Shown here in pieces: positions 1-9,388 of a stretch of DNA of 64,000 nt; position 1 is the stretch's first letter, and the number at the start of each line of letters is the position of its first letter. The notes beneath the pieces are model-generated. The model was not told the origin of the DNA. It worked only from the letters and a program-made list of their open reading frames with translations, and did no database searches. Both the position numbers and the translations under genes were made by a program. Source of the DNA: an uncultured SAR116 cluster alpha proteobacterium (GTDB taxonomy: Bacteria > Pseudomonadota > Alphaproteobacteria > Puniceispirillales > Puniceispirillaceae); contig CACEJY010000005.1 in assembly GCA_902559985.1 (NCBI GenBank), positions 1 through 64,000 on the forward strand. Reading direction: 5' to 3'.

Positions 1-405
1 AGACAGAAAAAGAGCAATTCGATCAATAAAACTATTTGGTCGAATTGCCGCAGCCACACCAAGTGGCACTGATAGTAAAATCGCAAATGTTATGGCGCAA
101 ACGCCCAAAGTCATCGTTGTCGGCAAACGCTCACCAATTAGAGCGCTTACATCAGTTCTGAAATAATAGCTTTTTCCAAGATCACCAGCAGCTGCACGCT
201 GCAGCCAATCAAAATATTGGACTAAAATTGGACGGTCAAATCCGTATAACTGTCTGATAGCCTCAATGTCAGCATCAGATGCTGTTTCACCAGCCATCGC
301 AATCGCCGGATCACTGGACAGATATAAAAGCCCAAAACTAATGAAAGACACCGTTAGCGCCACCAGGGCTGCTAGGGCTAACCGCTTGAGCGTGTAATAT
401 AGCAT
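1..405 (-). CDS. Dipeptide/oligopeptide ABC transporter permease, DppB type (partial)
   Basis: Inner-membrane permease subunit of a peptide-type ABC importer. The reading frame opens at an ATG whose first base is 405 and runs off the left edge, so only about 135 N-terminal residues are visible. They begin MLYYTLKRLALAALVAL, a first membrane segment, followed by the motif LYGFDRPILVQYFDWL and then GDLGKSYYF. This order (RLGLD/YGFDRP-type motif, then GDLG-S) is typical of DppB/OppB N-termini. It lies 70 bases downstream of a family-5 binding protein on the same strand, so the two form one transport operon whose remaining genes (DppC, ATPases) should lie to the left. Substrate specificity within the peptide/nickel/opine group cannot be read from this fragment. 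Confidence 0.85.
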   Translation of the reverse strand, partial: MLYYTLKRLALAALVALTVSFISFGLLYLSSDPAIAMAGETASDADIEAIRQLYGFDRPILVQYFDWLQRAAAGDLGKSYYFRTDVSALIGERLPTTMTLGVCAITFAILLSVPLGVAAAIRPNSFIDRIALFLS

Positions 406-475
406 TTTAGAATACCCATAAAATGAACATGCTAATCAGCTGCGCACCAGAGCGATGCGCAGCTGATTATTTTCT

Positions 476-1999
476 TTACATCCACTTTGCGGTGAAGAAG
501 CGCGGTATTTCATCAGGAGTTGGATTGAAATCAACATCCTTAGAAAAAGCGTACCAAGTGTTGTAAGACCACAACGGGAACATAAAAACTTCACCGGTGA
601 TTCTTGACAAGGCAGCTTTATAAGCGGCTTTTCTCACATTTGCATCAACAGATGTGTCACCTATTCCTAGCTGCTTTATTACTTCTGGATCCTTCGAATA
701 ATCATCCTTACCACCTGATTGAAAATGGCTCGTAATTGCTGAAACATCATTTATCGAGTAGGAGCCCCAAGTGCCAAAGTTAAATGGAGAACCACCGCTT
801 TGGACTTTATCCCTAAAAGCTGCATATTTCAGATATTCCAATTTAGCCTTGATACCCACAGCATTCAGGTTGTTAATCATTGCCTCAGCGTAGTCACGAT
901 TTCTATAGGCAAGGAATGGGATCTCAAATCCGTTCGGATAACCAGCGTCGGCAAGTAGCTTCTTAGCCTTTTCTGGGTTGTAGTCATAATTCGGAACATC
1001 TTGTGTGCAGCCGAACTGTGATGGAAAACAGAGTGAATTCACAACTATTGATTCGCCCTGCACGAGAGATTTAACAATACCCTCACGGTCAATAGAATGA
1101 GCAACGGCACGCCTAACCCGAACGTCATTCATTGGGTTTTTGCTGTGTCTACCCATCGCATCAAAGTTTAAATATCCAATACGCATGGTTGAAGAATTCT
1201 TGACGGTAAAAGCGCCTTGCGACTTAATTCGTTCCGCCTGGTCAGGCTTGACCTTCCAGATCCAATCAATACCACCTGAAAAAAGCTCAGCAAGTTGAGT
1301 ATTGCTCTCAGCAATGGTTCGGATCACGATGTTCCCAATGCTTGCTTGACCCTTTGGACTTGAGGCATGATAGCCATCATATTTTTTGAATTTATAGCGT
1401 TTGCCGGGTTCAACGCTCGTGACCTGGTACGGACCTGTGCCCACTGGCTTCAATGCCATTCCTTCAGGACCATTCTTGCTATAATAATCATTTGGATACA
1501 TCACAAGTGGACCTGATAAGAATTCAAGCGCTGCGGGAAATTCTTTTTTCAAATTCAGTTGGACCTTGTATTCGCCAAGCTTTTCAGCGTTGTTCCACCA
1601 ATTCACATTCCGTGCAGGCTTGGCGCCATTTGCCGGATCTCCAAGATAATTCAATGTGAACACAACATCATCGGCGTCAAACTTTTCACCATTGTGAAAC
1701 TTCACGCCTTTACGAAGGTCAAACTGAAGCGTTTTTGAGTCCACCCACTTGTACGCTGTAGCAAGGTTTGGCAAATACTCGTTAGTTTTTGGATCGCGAT
1801 ACAACAACCCATCCCAGACCATCCTTGAAATCACAATACCTTCCCGTGCTGTATTGTAATAGTTGTCAATTGACTCAAGCTCTCGATCAATTGCAACGTT
1901 CAATGTATCATTTGACTTGCCGGCATGCGCTGCGGTTGATACCCCCGCCGCGAGCAATGCGCCCACAAGTAGCTTTGAAAAATGCTTGTTCACAACCAT
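476..1999 (-). CDS. Peptide-type ABC transporter substrate-binding protein (SBP family 5)
   Basis: Periplasmic binding protein of the DppA/OppA family, about 507 residues, which is the usual length. It has a Sec signal peptide (KLLVGALLAAGVSTAAHA, cleavage after AHA near residue 26). The core follows with family-5 hallmarks: MVWDGLLYRDP, then LRKGVKFHNGEKFDADDVVF near residues 97-116, and GTGPYQV in the second lobe. I chose the ATG at 1999 over a TTG one codon upstream because GGGAGAG precedes it at good spacing. It is followed 70 bases later by the DppB-type permease. Two M20 peptidases and a gamma-glutamyltransferase lie within 6 kb, so a peptide or peptide-like ligand is plausible, but the family also binds nickel, opines and other solutes. 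Confidence 0.9.
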   Translation of the reverse strand: MVVNKHFSKLLVGALLAAGVSTAAHAGKSNDTLNVAIDRELESIDNYYNTAREGIVISRMVWDGLLYRDPKTNEYLPNLATAYKWVDSKTLQFDLRKGVKFHNGEKFDADDVVFTLNYLGDPANGAKPARNVNWWNNAEKLGEYKVQLNLKKEFPAALEFLSGPLVMYPNDYYSKNGPEGMALKPVGTGPYQVTSVEPGKRYKFKKYDGYHASSPKGQASIGNIVIRTIAESNTQLAELFSGGIDWIWKVKPDQAERIKSQGAFTVKNSSTMRIGYLNFDAMGRHSKNPMNDVRVRRAVAHSIDREGIVKSLVQGESIVVNSLCFPSQFGCTQDVPNYDYNPEKAKKLLADAGYPNGFEIPFLAYRNRDYAEAMINNLNAVGIKAKLEYLKYAAFRDKVQSGGSPFNFGTWGSYSINDVSAITSHFQSGGKDDYSKDPEVIKQLGIGDTSVDANVRKAAYKAALSRITGEVFMFPLWSYNTWYAFSKDVDFNPTPDEIPRFFTAKWM

Positions 2000-2234
2000 C
2001 AAACTCTCCCTTCGAATACATGATTCGTATTTTTTTTACTTTTATAACTCACAATCTTAACCATACCTTTCGACGGGTGTCGAGGCTCAAAAACCGATTA
2101 ATAAAGTTACAGGCTTATAATTTATTTGAGAAGCTAGTGACCGCCGAACAGATTCAACCGTAATTTAGATTTTTGTTTTTGGTTGCATCATCGCTTTGCA
2201 GGCACCATAATTTCCAATTATATTCCTGCCTTCT

Positions 2235-3242
2235 GTGCTTTTCGATGGTTTGCCACACCTTGCCGCACAGGACAGAGCCTCGGATATCAATTTGACACCA
2301 AATACGAATAAAACAAAGACACCTTTTTTGAGACAGATTTCAAGCAAAGATAAAGCCTTGCAATCTGTATTCTGGATGCTTGTTTCATGCGTTGCACTAT
2401 CAGTTTTAGCTGGCCTTGGTCGTTTACTTGGGCAATATGAGGTCAATGCATTCCAAACAGTTTTTTGCCGTCTATTTTTTGCCTTTCTTGTTATGCTTCC
2501 AATGGTCATGCATCTGGGCTTTAAGAAAGTTGCAACTGTCCAGATTAAAATATATTTAATCAGAACCCTTTCCGGCATTGTGGCAATGTGGACATGGTTT
2601 TACGCAGTAACACTCATTCCGATCGGCGAGCAGACAGCGCTGAGCTTTCTGGCCCCACTGTTCACAACTGTTGGAGCTGCATTCTTGTTAAGAGAAACGG
2701 TGCGTGCGCGCCGGTGGGCAGCAATCATCATTGGTTTTATTGGCGCACTTATTATCATCCGGCCGGGCATTATTGAGGTTAGCATCGGGCACTGGATTTC
2801 TATATTATCCGCAATTGCAATGGGCTGTTCAGCATTGGCAATTAAAAAGCTGACAAGTCAGGACAATCCATTAATCATTGTCTTTATTTCTCACATTATA
2901 ATGATGCCCATGGCTCTTATACCGGCACTTTTGGTATGGGAGTGGCACGTCCCCGAGGTATGGTTTATCCTGATTGCCACCGGCCCTTTTGCAGTTATTG
3001 GTCATTTCACCCTCGCCAAAGCCTTTTCCCTTGCCGATGCGTCCTTCGTTGTGGGGGTTGATTATGCCCGATTGCCATTTGCCGTAATGTTTGGTTGGAT
3101 CCTCTTTGGTGAATTAACCGATATCTGGACATGGGTAGGAGCGAGCGTGATTTTTGTTTCTTCCTTCTATGTTATTCAAAGGGAAATGCGTGCCAAGAAA
3201 ACCGCCAATAAAAAACAAGCTTTGATAATCGAGAAGGGGTAA
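2235..3242 (+). CDS. EamA/DMT-family transporter
   Basis: Inner-membrane transporter of the drug/metabolite (EamA) superfamily, with about ten hydrophobic segments in two repeats of five. It is clearly a paralogue of the transporter at 43471-44391: both have TALSF.-PLF-T-GA early and end in WTWVGA/G-VIF-S--Y--QRE--AKK. The frame opens with a GTG at 2235 but the first 35 or so residues are polar and absent from the paralogue, so the true start may be an internal TTG near 2292 or the ATG at 2376. Its stop lies five bases before the M20 peptidase start, so the two are probably co-transcribed. It may export an amino acid or peptide breakdown product; the substrate is unknown. Confidence 0.85.
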   Translation: MLFDGLPHLAAQDRASDINLTPNTNKTKTPFLRQISSKDKALQSVFWMLVSCVALSVLAGLGRLLGQYEVNAFQTVFCRLFFAFLVMLPMVMHLGFKKVATVQIKIYLIRTLSGIVAMWTWFYAVTLIPIGEQTALSFLAPLFTTVGAAFLLRETVRARRWAAIIIGFIGALIIIRPGIIEVSIGHWISILSAIAMGCSALAIKKLTSQDNPLIIVFISHIIMMPMALIPALLVWEWHVPEVWFILIATGPFAVIGHFTLAKAFSLADASFVVGVDYARLPFAVMFGWILFGELTDIWTWVGASVIFVSSFYVIQREMRAKKTANKKQALIIEKG

Positions 3243-3246
3243 TACT

Positions 3247-4431
3247 ATGACACAGCCATTATCGAACAAGCTAACTCTGTTGGATTGGCTTGACACTCAA
3301 GAAGACAATATGGTGACCCTGCTTAGGGACCTTGTGAACATTGACAGCAACAGCTTTGACAAGGCTGGAGTTGATCGCGTTGCTGACCGTCTTGGCGAGT
3401 TCTTTGATGAACAGTCGATTCCATTTGAAACTATTCCAATTGAAACACATGGCGACGGTATGCGCGCGGTTGTGGCTGGCGGTAATGGCAATCGTCCTAT
3501 TTTGCTTTGCGGGCATCGCGATACAGTGTTTCCAACAGGCGAGGTTGAAAAACGGCCGTTTGAAGTGCGTGATGGTAAGGCCTACGGCCCTGGCGTCGCC
3601 GATATGAAACCTGGCCTTGTGATCAACGCATTCATTATGGCAGCATTTAACAAATTTGGCGGCCACCCGAATCCAATTGTTGGGCTATTTACCGGTGATG
3701 AGGAAATTGGTTCACCAACATCTCAAGATGTGATCATTGCCGAAGCGAAAAAAGCGCGCCTTGCTTTCAATAGTGAACCCGGGCGACCAAGTGGAAACAT
3801 TGTCACCAAGCGCAAAGGTGGAATTTTCTGTCATTGTGATATTTATGGTGTGGCGGCACATTCAGGGGGTTTTTTTGAAGAGGGACGCAGTGCAATTGAG
3901 GAACTTGCCCGAAAGATTCAAGCCCTTCATGCCCTTACCGATCTAGACCGCGGTATCACCCTGAATGTTGGGCTAGTTGCTGGTGGACAGTCAGTAAATA
4001 CCGTGGCAGCCGAAGCAAGCTGCGACATTGATATCCGTTATCGTGAGAGCGCTGATAGGGATAAGATTTTAGAGAAGGTTCATGAGATTTGTCAAAAAAC
4101 AAGTGTTGATGGCACAAGCTCGGTAATAGCAGTGCGGGGTGAGTTTCATCCGCTAAACCCATCAACCCAATCGAATGAATTATTCGAAGTTTACGCCAAA
4201 ATAGCGGCCACGCGCAATATCACCATCAAAGGTGAACATTCAGGCGGCTGTGCCGATAGCGGCTTTATCGCAGGTGTTGGGACGCCAGTTATTTGCGGAG
4301 TTGGACCAATTGGCGGCAATTACCATCGCGCCGATGAATGGATGCGAATTGACAGTCTAACCGAGAGGGCAAAGCTTATCGCCGAAACGATTTTAACCCT
4401 TACCAACCAGACCACAAAAACTGGCCTCTAG
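3247..4431 (+). CDS. M20-family metallopeptidase (glutamate carboxypeptidase-like)
   Basis: Zinc-dependent amidohydrolase/peptidase of the ArgE/DapE/CPG2 family, 394 residues, full length. Metal-site motifs are in order: GHRDTVFP near residue 93 (His and first Asp), GPGVADMK near 117 (bridging Asp), TGDEEIGS near 149 (catalytic Glu pair), SEPGRPSG near 176, GVAAHSGG in the lid domain, and NYHRADEW near residue 360 (last His). The order and spacing are closest to carboxypeptidase G2-like enzymes, which remove C-terminal glutamate, but acetylornithine- or succinyl-diaminopimelate-type deacylation cannot be excluded. It follows an EamA transporter by four bases and faces a gamma-glutamyltransferase gene tail to tail. 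A second, more divergent M20 enzyme lies at 6263-7402. Confidence 0.9.
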   Translation: MTQPLSNKLTLLDWLDTQEDNMVTLLRDLVNIDSNSFDKAGVDRVADRLGEFFDEQSIPFETIPIETHGDGMRAVVAGGNGNRPILLCGHRDTVFPTGEVEKRPFEVRDGKAYGPGVADMKPGLVINAFIMAAFNKFGGHPNPIVGLFTGDEEIGSPTSQDVIIAEAKKARLAFNSEPGRPSGNIVTKRKGGIFCHCDIYGVAAHSGGFFEEGRSAIEELARKIQALHALTDLDRGITLNVGLVAGGQSVNTVAAEASCDIDIRYRESADRDKILEKVHEICQKTSVDGTSSVIAVRGEFHPLNPSTQSNELFEVYAKIAATRNITIKGEHSGGCADSGFIAGVGTPVICGVGPIGGNYHRADEWMRIDSLTERAKLIAETILTLTNQTTKTGL

Positions 4432-4483
4432 GAAATATACGTTTGTCCCTAGAAAATCTTCAACTCCGATTTTAGCACCCAAA

Positions 4484-6094
4484 CTAGTTCAATGCAGCCA
4501 TGCCATCTCCTGCCGGATCTGCACCACCGTCCAGTTTGCCATCAAGAAGCCGAATTGCATGGACAATCGGCGTGACATAGCTGGCAGCATAGCGTCTAGT
4601 CTCGTAGCCCTCTTTATTTAGTTCGCTCTCAACGCCGCGGAAAATTCGGTTGGTCAATTCAATAACGTTTGAAGTTGCACAAAACCTTGGAGCGGAAACA
4701 GCGTCCTGTGCGCTCATACTAAAATCAACCATATTCAAAATGGTCTGCAGTACGCCCATCGTGATGGTGGTCCCGCCGGGTGCACCAAGCGCCATGGCAG
4801 GCATACCATCCTTTGAGAGTATCGTTGGACACATGGCGGTAAAGCGCGCCTTACCTGGAGCAAGACTGCCGACACGCCCCGGGCGCGGATCAAACACCAT
4901 CATACAGTTATTGTACATGAATCCCAGCCCATCAGTTATCACGCCCGAAGATGACCCAAGCGAATGCGTAACATTAACAATGTTACCCGCCGAGTCTGCC
5001 ACCACAAGATGAGTTGTGTCCTTGCTTTCAGGGGCGCCAGCATTCATCCGAACAACATTTGCTTTGTGCCCGGCGCGGATTTTAGCTGCTGTTTCGACCG
5101 CTAGTTCCTTGCTTTTTAGACGTTCAAGCGGCACATCTACAAAATTGGGATCCCCCATATTTGAGTCCTTGTCGATGGTTGAATATTTCATCGCTTCAGA
5201 CACCGTTGCAATGTAGCGCGCGGAATTATGGCCCATCGCGGCAAGGTCAAATTGTTCAAGAATATTTAACATTTGCAGGATCATCAGCCCTCCACCAGGG
5301 AGCTGATTGGTGTCTACATCAAAACCGCGATAACTGCCCTTTAAAGGTGCAATCTTAGTCGGCGCACAATCAGCTAGATCATCCTTGGTCAGCAAGCCGC
5401 CATTAGCTTTCATGTCAGCCGCGATCTGATCAGCAACATCGCCATTGTAAAACACCCCAATCCCTTCATCCGCAATCCGCTGATAAAGACGCCCCATATC
5501 TGGGTTCCGGAGGGTTTCTCCAATATTCAAAAGTGTCCCATCATCATGTAGATAAATCTTGCGGGCAGAATCCAGTTCCTTGACCACAGCCACACGTTCA
5601 ATCCGGCCGGCCTGTGCAGGTTGCAACCAGAAAGCGTGGACCCTCGGTCTTACCTCAAATCCGTCCATGCAATAATCGATTGCTGGCCTCATTAATGTGC
5701 CAAGTGGCATTGTGCCATAAGTTTTAAGAGCTGTATCAAAGGCCTGCAAGGTCATTGGTGAGGTCATCGATTTATACCCAAATTCATTCAGCTGACCTTT
5801 GAGGACAAATCCAAAGCCATCGTCACATTCGCGTTCAATCAGATCTTCCCACATATTTGGCGTTGCAGCTTTCGGGGCTTTTCCATGAAAATCGAAAAAA
5901 CTATGCTCGCCCATTTCGCGCATAAAAATCTGCATTGAGCCAAAGCCCGCAATGCCGCACATTTGCGGATCAACAACCGTTTGTACCATGGCCGCCGCGA
6001 TCGCTGCATCCATCACATTACCACCAGCATTAAACACATTGAGACCCGCCTCAACCGCTTCAGGTTGGGGTGCTGAAATCATACACCGCGTCAT
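4484..6094 (-). CDS. Gamma-glutamyltransferase family protein
   Basis: Ntn-hydrolase of the GGT family, 536 residues, which would hydrolyse or transfer the gamma-glutamyl group of glutathione-like substrates. N-terminal motif GGNVMDAAIAAAMVQTVVDP is typical. The auto-processing site is KDTTHLVVAD near residue 358, where the second Thr of TTH is the expected nucleophile of the small subunit. Downstream come SLGSSSG, the FMYNN motif and the oxyanion-region APGG. Unlike classical periplasmic GGTs it starts directly in the conserved fold (MTRCMISAPQPEAVEAGLNV) and shows no signal peptide, so it is probably cytoplasmic. It sits between two M20 peptidases on the opposite strand. Related acylases (cephalosporin acylase-like) share this fold, so substrate is open. 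Confidence 0.88.
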   Translation of the reverse strand: MTRCMISAPQPEAVEAGLNVFNAGGNVMDAAIAAAMVQTVVDPQMCGIAGFGSMQIFMREMGEHSFFDFHGKAPKAATPNMWEDLIERECDDGFGFVLKGQLNEFGYKSMTSPMTLQAFDTALKTYGTMPLGTLMRPAIDYCMDGFEVRPRVHAFWLQPAQAGRIERVAVVKELDSARKIYLHDDGTLLNIGETLRNPDMGRLYQRIADEGIGVFYNGDVADQIAADMKANGGLLTKDDLADCAPTKIAPLKGSYRGFDVDTNQLPGGGLMILQMLNILEQFDLAAMGHNSARYIATVSEAMKYSTIDKDSNMGDPNFVDVPLERLKSKELAVETAAKIRAGHKANVVRMNAGAPESKDTTHLVVADSAGNIVNVTHSLGSSSGVITDGLGFMYNNCMMVFDPRPGRVGSLAPGKARFTAMCPTILSKDGMPAMALGAPGGTTITMGVLQTILNMVDFSMSAQDAVSAPRFCATSNVIELTNRIFRGVESELNKEGYETRRYAASYVTPIVHAIRLLDGKLDGGADPAGDGMAALN

Positions 6095-6262
6095 TTATTC
6101 AACCCCTGTTTACTAATCTATGACTTACAACAACTAAACCATAGACCTATTTCAAACCAATTTACCAGAGTGCTTGATCGTCCTTTTGTGAAGTTAATTA
6201 CTTGTCCTTCGAATAATCATGGCGTTAGCATTAGAGTCAGATTTGGTTGTGAGGGGTTTAAA

Positions 6263-7402
6263 ATGGATATCACAAATCTGGATTTTGATGACGAGGCAAT
6301 GCTAGTCGGGTTGCAACGGTGGGTCGTCTGTGAGAGCCCAAGCTATGATCCGTGTGCGGTAAACAGAATGCAAGACCTGGCCGCACATGATCTTGCAGTC
6401 ATGGGAGCATCTATTGAACGGATTAACCCACATCATTCAGTTGGTGACTGTATTCGCGCTCGATTTCCCCATTCCAGTCCCGACCAACCCGGCCTACTAA
6501 TCCTCGGCCACATGGATACGGTTCACCCCCTTGGCACGCTCGAGCACTTGCCCGTCAAACGTGATGGTAATTTATGTTTTGGGCCGGGCATTTGCGATAT
6601 GAAAGGCGGCAATTATCTTGCACTTGAGGCTATCCGGCAGTTGAACAGGATCGGGGCTAAAACGCCACTACCCATCACAGTTCTCTTGACTTCTGATGAG
6701 GAAATTGGGTCGCCACATACAAGGCATTTAATCGAGGCAGAAGCAACCCGGGCAAAGGCCGTGCTCATCCCCGAACCTGCTCGGAAAGGCAATGGTGTTA
6801 CATCGGGCCGGTACGCGGTCGCGCGTTATAATGTTAGCACCTACGGCAAACCCAGCCATGCCGGTTTGCGCCTTTCTGAGGGCCGATCTGCGATTCGAAA
6901 AATGGCTTCACACATTATTGATATTGAAGCGATGACCAGTGATGATTGCACATTTTCAGTTGGTGTTATGAATTCTGGAAAATGGGTGAATTGTGTCTCA
7001 TCCGAGGCCACGGCCGAAGTGCTATCCATGTCCAAACGCCAGCAGGATCTTGATGATGGTATCAAAAAAATGTTGGCCTTTAATGATCCTGATGGTGATG
7101 TCATGACCAAAGTATCGGTGGGGCTTACTAGGCCCGTTTGGACCGCATCAGAAACAGGCTTAAAACTGGTTGATCTTGCCAAAAGACTCTCCACCCAGCT
7201 TGGCCAGCCCTTCCATCATGAAAGTTCCGGTGGCGGCAGCGACGGTAATTTCACCGGTGCAATGGGCGTTCCAACACTTGACGGACTTGGGGTTGCCGGT
7301 GACAAATATCACACGCTTGAAGAGCATATTAAAATTGATAGCCTATCAATGCGTGGCAAGATGATGGCTGGACTTTTGATGGGTATAAAGCACGACCTTT
7401 AA
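6263..7402 (+). CDS. M20-family metallopeptidase, second copy
   Basis: Zinc peptidase/amidohydrolase of the M20 (CPG2-like) group, 379 residues from the ATG at 6263. That start is chosen because GAGGGG precedes it and the 31 residues upstream in frame do not resemble the family. Motifs are GHMDTVHPLG (metal His and Asp), GPGICDMKGG, TSDEEIGSPHT (catalytic Glu pair), PEPARKGNG, KPSHAGLR and, near the C-terminus, SSGGGSDGNF and KYHTLEEH (last metal His). It is only moderately similar to the enzyme at 3247-4431, so the two probably act on different N-acyl amino acids or peptides. Neighbours are gamma-glutamyltransferase (divergent) and a citryl-CoA-lyase-like gene 61 bases downstream on the same strand. 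Confidence 0.88.
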   Translation: MDITNLDFDDEAMLVGLQRWVVCESPSYDPCAVNRMQDLAAHDLAVMGASIERINPHHSVGDCIRARFPHSSPDQPGLLILGHMDTVHPLGTLEHLPVKRDGNLCFGPGICDMKGGNYLALEAIRQLNRIGAKTPLPITVLLTSDEEIGSPHTRHLIEAEATRAKAVLIPEPARKGNGVTSGRYAVARYNVSTYGKPSHAGLRLSEGRSAIRKMASHIIDIEAMTSDDCTFSVGVMNSGKWVNCVSSEATAEVLSMSKRQQDLDDGIKKMLAFNDPDGDVMTKVSVGLTRPVWTASETGLKLVDLAKRLSTQLGQPFHHESSGGGSDGNFTGAMGVPTLDGLGVAGDKYHTLEEHIKIDSLSMRGKMMAGLLMGIKHDL

Positions 7403-7463
7403 CCAACATCCCGCAAACAAAAATTCCAAGACATTAGAATTCATAGGCTAATAGGAGATCCCT

Positions 7464-8234
7464 GTGACTGAAACAAAGTTATCCACCCACACTCTAGATA
7501 CCTTGTATCTGCGTGATAAAAATCTGGTTGACGAGGTTATGGGGCACATGACATTTACTGATGCGATGTTCTATCACATCATGGGAGTAACTCCCTCGCC
7601 AGGTCAACGCGCAGTTTTGGATGCAGTGCTCGTTACATTGATGGAACATGGTTTTACCCCAAGTGCTATTGCCGCGCGGATGACTTATCTATCGGCTCCT
7701 GAGGCCCTGCAATCAGCGGTTGCCGCAGGATTGTTGAATGTAGCCAGCCAGTTCATTGGCACAATGGAGAACGCTGCAAAGATTCTTGGAGAAATTGACG
7801 CCGACCCTGAAGGCAACGATGCTGCCTGCCGCCGCATTGTCCAGCAGCATCGCGAGCAGGGCCAGCATATGCCCGGCTTTGGCCATCATTTGCACCGCCC
7901 GGATGACCCGCGCACACCAAAATTATTTGCCATTGCAATGGCGCATGATGATATCGATAAAAAACCGATAGAAATGATTCAACGGCTTGGCAGCACAGTG
8001 GACCAAATTTATGACAAACATCTGACCATCAACGCCACTGGTGCCACCGCCGCGGTACTAATGGGGGCAGGGATACCAGTAGGGATCATGCGCGGCTTTG
8101 CGGTTATTTCACGCGCCGCCGGTCTTGTGGCACATGTCATGGAGGAGCAGGTCAGCCCAACTGGACGTCATATATGGGATCTTATTGATGGTAGCATTCC
8201 CTACACGGGTGAAGCGCTGAAAAAAAACAACTAA
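7464..8234 (+). CDS. Citryl-CoA lyase-like / short citrate-synthase-family protein
   Basis: A 256-residue member of the citrate synthase superfamily. Full citrate synthases have about 370-430 residues, so this is the compact form seen in citryl-CoA lyases and in the citrate-synthase-like domain of ATP-citrate lyase. The catalytic-histidine region is MPGFGHHLHRPDDPR near residues 137-151, and the C-terminal part keeps INATGATAAVLMGAGIP followed by RAAGLVAHVMEEQ near residues 215-227, as in the family. The start is the GTG at 7464, preceded by AGGAG. Enzymes of this type cleave citryl-CoA to acetyl-CoA and oxaloacetate or act on related substrates. It follows an M20 peptidase and overlaps the deacetylase gene on the other strand by four bases at their 3' ends. 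The physiological substrate is not evident. Confidence 0.75.
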   Translation: MTETKLSTHTLDTLYLRDKNLVDEVMGHMTFTDAMFYHIMGVTPSPGQRAVLDAVLVTLMEHGFTPSAIAARMTYLSAPEALQSAVAAGLLNVASQFIGTMENAAKILGEIDADPEGNDAACRRIVQQHREQGQHMPGFGHHLHRPDDPRTPKLFAIAMAHDDIDKKPIEMIQRLGSTVDQIYDKHLTINATGATAAVLMGAGIPVGIMRGFAVISRAAGLVAHVMEEQVSPTGRHIWDLIDGSIPYTGEALKKNN

Positions 8235-9172
8235 ACACCTTCCAGAGCGTTCATATGCTGGCAAACGCTCTCACCAAGTGCATCCAGATCATAACCGCCC
8301 TCCAGCAGACTGATTAACCGCAATGCGCCAATATCATCGGCAGAATGAGTTGCGGCATCAATGATATCATTTGTCAGAATGCCAAAGTCTTCGCTGGCCA
8401 TTTGCAAACCACCAAGCGGATCTGCCTCATGCGCATCAAACCCTGCCGAAATAATGATCAGTTCTGGACGCGCTTCAACAACTGACGGCAGCAAGTGATC
8501 GCGCCAACCAGAGCGCACACCGGCCCCGCCGGTCCCATGGGCCAATGGTAAGTTAAAGATATTCTGGTAGGCGCCCATTTCATCATGCGCCCCCGTACCA
8601 GGGAAAAGTGGCATTTGATGAGATGAGGCGTAAAACAAACTGCCATCATTCCAAAAACAAGCCTGGGTACCGTTACCGTGGTGAACGTCAAAATCAACCA
8701 CCGCAACCCGGTTGATTCCCCATTTCTCCTGTGCATGGCGTGCCGCAATGGCCGCACTCGAAAACAGACAAAAACCCATTGCCTTTTCAGGTTCGGCATG
8801 ATGGCCGGGCGGTCGCATCAAACTAAAAGCGGTGCTCGCCTTGTCAGTCATGACCATATCAACCGCCACACAGGCACCACCAACTGCACGCAATGCGCAT
8901 TCATAACCCCGTTTGCTGGCCCATGTATCCGCATCTAGTGGTGCCGCCTCTTCCGAAGATCCAGCAACATCACACACCATGTCGATATATGATTCGCTAT
9001 GAATTAGTTTCAACTGATCACGTTTTGCAAGTGGTGCCGTAACACGCTGCCATGATTGATAGTCATCACCAATATGGTCTAATATCGCCGCATAGCGTTC
9101 GGGCCGTTCAGGGTGGCCAGGTGGCACATCATGCTTGGCTGATATTTCATGCGTAATCAAGGCAGGTATCAT
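8231..9172 (-). CDS. Histone deacetylase-family (class II HDAC-like) amidohydrolase
   Basis: Zinc-dependent deacetylase of the arginase/deacetylase fold, about 313 residues. Recognisable pieces are the HPERPERYAAI N-terminal motif, RPPGHHAEP with the catalytic His pair, VVDFDVHHGNGTQ with the zinc Asp and His, SSHQMPLFPGTG, and SAGFDAHEADPLGG with the second zinc Asp. The C-terminal SLLEGGYDLDALGES carries the family's final EGGY motif. I prefer the ATG at 9172, which has AAGGGAAA upstream, over the first ATG at 9202. Bacterial members act on acetylpolyamines or other N-acetyl compounds rather than histones; the substrate here is unknown. Its 3' end overlaps the citryl-CoA-lyase-like gene by four bases. 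Confidence 0.88.
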   Translation of the reverse strand: MIPALITHEISAKHDVPPGHPERPERYAAILDHIGDDYQSWQRVTAPLAKRDQLKLIHSESYIDMVCDVAGSSEEAAPLDADTWASKRGYECALRAVGGACVAVDMVMTDKASTAFSLMRPPGHHAEPEKAMGFCLFSSAAIAARHAQEKWGINRVAVVDFDVHHGNGTQACFWNDGSLFYASSHQMPLFPGTGAHDEMGAYQNIFNLPLAHGTGGAGVRSGWRDHLLPSVVEARPELIIISAGFDAHEADPLGGLQMASEDFGILTNDIIDAATHSADDIGALRLISLLEGGYDLDALGESVCQHMNALEGV

Positions 9173-9388
9173 CACATTTTCCCTTTGATAGGCTGAGTTC
9201 ACTTACACAATATAAGGAGGTAACTGCCACGTCCACTCTAAGGAAAAAAACAGTCGGGCACTAACAATTTCACACAACCCAAATGTTTGGCCTCAGATAT
9301 GAAATATTTTACATGGAGTGAAAGGGGAGGTTTCTGGGATGATTTTTCCAAGGCAAACCTTTCGAGGTGATTCTTGGGGTGTCTTTAT

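Noticed and set aside
2070-2083. Short hairpin TCGAC-GGGT-GTCGA before the first EamA gene
   Set aside because: Five-pair stem without a T run; likely chance.
7464-8234. Full citrate synthase (gltA)
   Set aside because: At 256 residues it is far too short, and the sequence begins and ends as in compact citryl-CoA-lyase-like members without signs of truncation.
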